Source: Taxillus chinensis
Taxonomy: Eukaryota; Streptophyta; Magnoliopsida; Santalales; Loranthaceae
Length of the DNA stretch: 64,000 nt
Reading direction: 5' to 3'
Assembly (NCBI GenBank): GCA_023512835.1
Contig: CM042088.1
Location: forward strand, 58,215,579-58,279,578
Below the pieces are notes generated by a model, which made no database searches, had not been told where the DNA came from, and was given only the letters and a program-made list of their open reading frames with translations. The translations under genes were made by a program, and so were the position numbers. Shown here one piece after another: positions 61,081 to 64,000 of the stretch (position 1 is the stretch's first letter; each line of letters begins with the position of its first letter).

Positions 61081-61421
61081 TAAGTATACGAGAACAAGAT
61101 CTACATGACAAGGGTACGAATTAAGGGCAGGAACTGAGCCATCGCCATCGATTGCGATCCCTCTAGGGACTATGACCAACTCTACTTCAGCATTAATGGG
61201 GAAATCAGTCTTCAAGTCAATCTGTTGAAGTGGAAGTTTATGGGGAGCAATAGGGTCAAGTTTGGGGGGCTCAGATCCAGGTTTCATGGGACATGTAAAA
61301 CTGGTTATTCAAGATACTGTTGTTGTCTTGCCAAATGCAGGTGGCCCATGTGTATCTTTGATTTGGATGACGAGGCTATGAACAACAGGGAGAGGAAGAT
61401 GTAGGCGACCCAGCAAGCAAT
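61081..61421 (-). pseudogene. Coding-like exon fragment, unrecognised
   Basis: On - a frame from an acceptor-like CTCAG (61422-61426) reads through HSLVIQIKDTHGPPAFGKTT, one TGA near 61303, then PGSEPPKLDPIAPHKLPLQQ, IDLKTDFPINAEVELVIVPR and GIAIDGDGSVPALNS, up to the edge of the Athila C LTR. Composition and the lack of other stops suggest a genuine exon interrupted by the insertion of C. I do not recognise the family. Confidence 0.45.
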
Positions 61422-62516
61422 CTGAGGGAGGAGAGAGAAAGAATAAGAAATAATATAATATTATGTAGAAAGTGGATAATGACTTTTCATTTTTGAAGAG
61501 TCACTATAACAATTTATAGATGTAAAAAGTGATGTAAAGAGTCTGTTGGAGTTTGTTTTTATTATTTGACTATCTATTTGTAGACAATAGAGAGATTCTT
61601 GGAGTTCTCTTAGATTTGAAAAAAAATAGTTAAAAATAGTTTTTAAAAAACAGGTATGAGACCCACCATTTTTAAATGGATTTTAAATATTTATTATTAT
61701 TAAATTTGAATGGGCCCATATCAAGTCTACAGTTTTTAAAAACAATACTGAAAACTGCTGGTACCAAACAGACATTAAATAATTAAAAATGGACAACATT
61801 TTTACAATCATATTTAAAAGTTAAAGATAAATTTGATCAAATTGTTTTAATTTTTTAATATTTTTTATATTAATGCAAGACAAATATAAAATATAAAATT
61901 TCAAAATAATAATAATAATAAAATGAAAAGTGCAAATTACAAATGGGATGAAATAAACCATATTCCTTCATGTGATAAATGAACTGTATGTAAATCCAAA
62001 AAATGGACTCAAATTTAAAATAAGGATATGAGATTATAAAGTTATTAGTACAAATTTTCTTAGTACAAGAAAACCCCTTATTATTTATGTGATGGAGATA
62101 ACATTGTCCGTTTTCATATTTCTTTATTAAAATATTATTTTGAGTTGGAGTTTGAATTACAATTTTGTAAATAAAAAATTATATTTGTTAATAAAGAATG
62201 TATTTAGTTTTAAAATGTGCTTTTTAAAACTTAATCTCGTGAAAATTGGGAAAGTAATATGATATGGTGAGCTCAATTAATAAAGTAAAAAAAGGAAAAA
62301 AAGATAGATAGAGTCCCCCCAAAAAAATTGAATTTTGATTTAAAAACATAAAATAAATAGTATTTTTTTAAAATGACATAATTTATTTAAATTGAAATTT
62401 GAATCTCTTTTTTCAAATAAGTATACCAAACATAATTTTTGCATGTGGGATCCACTTTTTTTCCAAAACAAAATCACATGAAAACACAAGTTATACCAAC
62501 CAAACTGTAGTTTTTT
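61422..62516. other. AT-rich intergenic sequence with dispersed repeat
   Basis: No gene is seen. 62100-62500 resembles 19740-20080 in order and wording (TTATTTAAATTGAAATTT, TTTTCAAATAAGTATACCAAA). Poly-A/T runs are frequent. Confidence 0.5.
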
Positions 62517-62661
62517 TGTCCCACCCCGATTTTCAACCCAAAGAAATTGGTTAATAACTCCTCATGCTTGCACCCAAAGGGATAAGAAGTTGGTGATAAC
62601 ACCTAGATGGAAACCTTAGTACGGGTGTTGTCCCCACCTGCTCATCATACAAACCATACAT
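62517..62661 (-). repeat. Terminal scrap of a chromovirus LTR
   Basis: It begins TGTCCCACCCCGATTTTC and continues with the LTR-end wording seen elsewhere (CTTGCACCC, AAGTTGGTGATAACACC, GTACGGGTGTTGTCCC). It is the first 145 bases, on +, of an LTR in minus orientation, truncated by the CACTA element. Confidence 0.6.
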
Positions 62662-62684
62662 CACAACAACAAAAACTGGCTTTA

Positions 62685-62940
62685 ACAATACTTTTAAAGT
62701 GTCGTTAAAAGTAAAAGACAACATTTTTGTAAGTATCGTCTATCGACTCATTGTCAATAAAATTAAAATAAAAGATGACACTTTTAAAATTATCGTAAAA
62801 AAATACAAATAATGACACTTTTTAAGTATCGTTAAAAGAATAAATAGTGACACTTAAAAAGTGTCATTGTTTGGACTTTTAATGATACTTTTTAAGTTTC
62901 ATCGTTTAAACTTTTAATGATACTTTTAAGTTTCATTAAT
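62685..62940. repeat. Subterminal repeats of the CACTA element
   Basis: There are about six direct and inverted copies of motifs like TACTTTTAAAGTGTCG, TGACACTTTTTAAGTATCG and TAATGATACTTTTTAAG. In CACTA elements such arrays bind the TnpA-type protein. Confidence 0.65.
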
Positions 62941-63311
62941 TTTAAAATAAGAAATTTAAAATATTAAAATAATTTACTTTTCAAATTTTATTTAGATATA
63001 AATATATAATCATATGAAAAATAAATAATAAAATTAATAATTATTAAAAATACATATCATTCAATAAAAAAAGATACATTCAAAATTGTTAACGTTCATA
63101 TTGACATTGTAAATATATATATACAATTAATAATATTAAAAATTATAGCAATAAACTAGCTTTAAAAAATATAAAGCTATTTTTATATTCCAAGTTAGTC
63201 TCCGAAATGCAAAAATAATAGATCTTCATGTATTCAAATTAAAAATTTAGTACTATTGTAAAGACTTATAAAATTAAATACATACACATCGTAAATAATA
63301 AATATAAAAAT

Positions 63312-63476
63312 CTAGTAAAATTGGTAAAAATTCCAATAGTTTTTCAAACTATTCTCTAGGTTAGTCAGTGAGACATCAAGCACTCCAAAGAGGAAACTCT
63401 TCACATCCTTATTGGTCTCCATAATTTCAACATCCCCTCCAAGCGTATTCAAATAGAGCGTCGCCCTATTATGAAC
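63312..63476 (-). pseudogene. COPG: Exon fragment of coatomer subunit gamma (gamma-COP)
   Basis: After a good acceptor (TTTGCAG) the - strand encodes RATLYLNTLGGDVEIMETNK, DVKSFLFGVLDVSLTNLENS and LKNYW before a stop. I recognise this as the segment of plant gamma-COP that follows its HEAT-repeat region; gamma-COP is a subunit of the COPI vesicle coat. At the start Val-His-Asn replaces the usual Val-Arg-Asp, and after about 48 residues the frame leaves the family. The preceding exon is not visible up to 64000. The location inside a CACTA end suggests a captured, non-functional gene piece. Confidence 0.75.
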
Positions 63477-64000
63477 CTGCAAACAAATTAGATCATATAC
63501 CTTCTTAACACAAGCTAATGAAAAAGTACAAACATGCAAAACAATAATGAAAGCTATTATAGAAGTGAATGTAATTATATATAATTTGTTTATTTGGTAT
63601 ACCACTAAAATTTATTGTGTTTATACATGGAAATGATATATAATTAAAATTGAAGCAAATGCAAATGCTTAAAAGGGAAAAGAAATTTTTTCTTTTGCTG
63701 GCAAATAATTTATTTTTGCCTTTTTATGGACTTTCGTTTATTAATGCAAAAGAGTTCTTTACTTTGGTGTTTTCCTATTATATTTCTCCGGGCGTAGAAG
63801 AAGTCATGTAAACCATATATTAATTTAAGATCAATGACAATATATTATAGGAAAATGAAGAAAGAATCCAATGTATGTGCACATTTCAACTCATCTCTCT
63901 TTACAATATCCATTAATTAAGCTTTTTTGGTAATAATATTTAAAGTAATCGACATAGTAAATGTAATATTATTCATCTCATGTGCACTTGGTTGCTGCAT

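Larger units (their letters stand above)
62662..64000. mobile_element. CACTA (En/Spm) transposon, one end; continues beyond window
   Basis: The terminus reads CACAACAACAAAAACTGGC, a one-base variant of the CACTACAACAAAAACTGG-type end common in plant CACTA elements. Subterminal copies of a 20-bp near-palindromic unit (GACACTTTTTAAG/AAAAGTGTC with CGTTAAAAG) fill 62685-62940, as in the family. It encloses a gamma-COP exon. No transposase is visible in the window, so it may be non-autonomous. Confidence 0.65.

Overview
This is a stretch of plant nuclear DNA, most likely from a eudicot and probably a woody one. The evidence is intron-containing genes with plant-type splice sites, a C2-domain ABA-related (CAR) gene, plant LTR-retrotransposon lineages (Athila, Tat, Tekay chromovirus, Ty1/copia, TRIM), a CACTA end and a nuclear copy of plant mitochondrial rRNA. 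I cannot name the species. No prokaryotic gene organisation is present.

Layout, left to right. 1-8848: right part of an Athila-like Ty3/gypsy element on + (element A). It has a broken pol, an extra 3' open frame ending in a Ulp1-type cysteine protease domain, and its 3' LTR. It lies inside a minus-strand Tekay-type chromovirus (B2: 8849-9080, 11518-11605, 5' LTR 11606-13859). B2 is split again by a solo LTR of its own family (9081-11517, TSD GCCCT). B2 abuts the 3' end of a Tat/Ogre-like element (13860-15722). 15723-20403 is the only gene-like island: a complete three-exon CAR gene on - (17335-18720) with a CT-rich and GC-rich upstream region. 20404-23294 is a Tekay-type LTR split by an Athila LTR.

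23553-61080 is bounded by two LTRs of one Athila family on - (element C). Between them lie a 3' untranslated piece of C, a Ty1/copia element (D, 26163-35341), chromovirus LTR pieces flanking a mitochondrial rrn26 fragment (35344-38646), a Tat LTR (to 41253), an Athila 3' end on + (E, 41254-43756), C's gag-protease (43757-45723) and a chromovirus solo LTR (G, 45724-58616). G holds a TRIM element (46369-56737), and the TRIM holds a nearly complete Tekay chromovirus on - (B, 46858-56704, TSD AATAT). The 5' end of C's gag, its PBS and its 5' LTR follow. Nesting here is at least four levels deep: C, G, TRIM, B.

61081-64000: a coding-like fragment I do not recognise, AT-rich repeats, an LTR scrap, and the end of a CACTA transposon enclosing an exon of the coatomer gamma subunit.

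Apart from CAR, every coding region is a decayed transposon gene or a gene fragment. The most unusual structures are the Ulp1 domain in Athila A, a polypurine-tract/LTR-start module present twice in the Tekay family (apparently moving the LTR border), a TRIM LTR turned into a 120-bp-arm hairpin, the gamma-COP exon in a CACTA element, and the strong bias of in-frame stops to TAG in element B. Boundaries come from reading the sequence and its internal repeats by eye. No alignment or database search was run, and identity figures are estimates.
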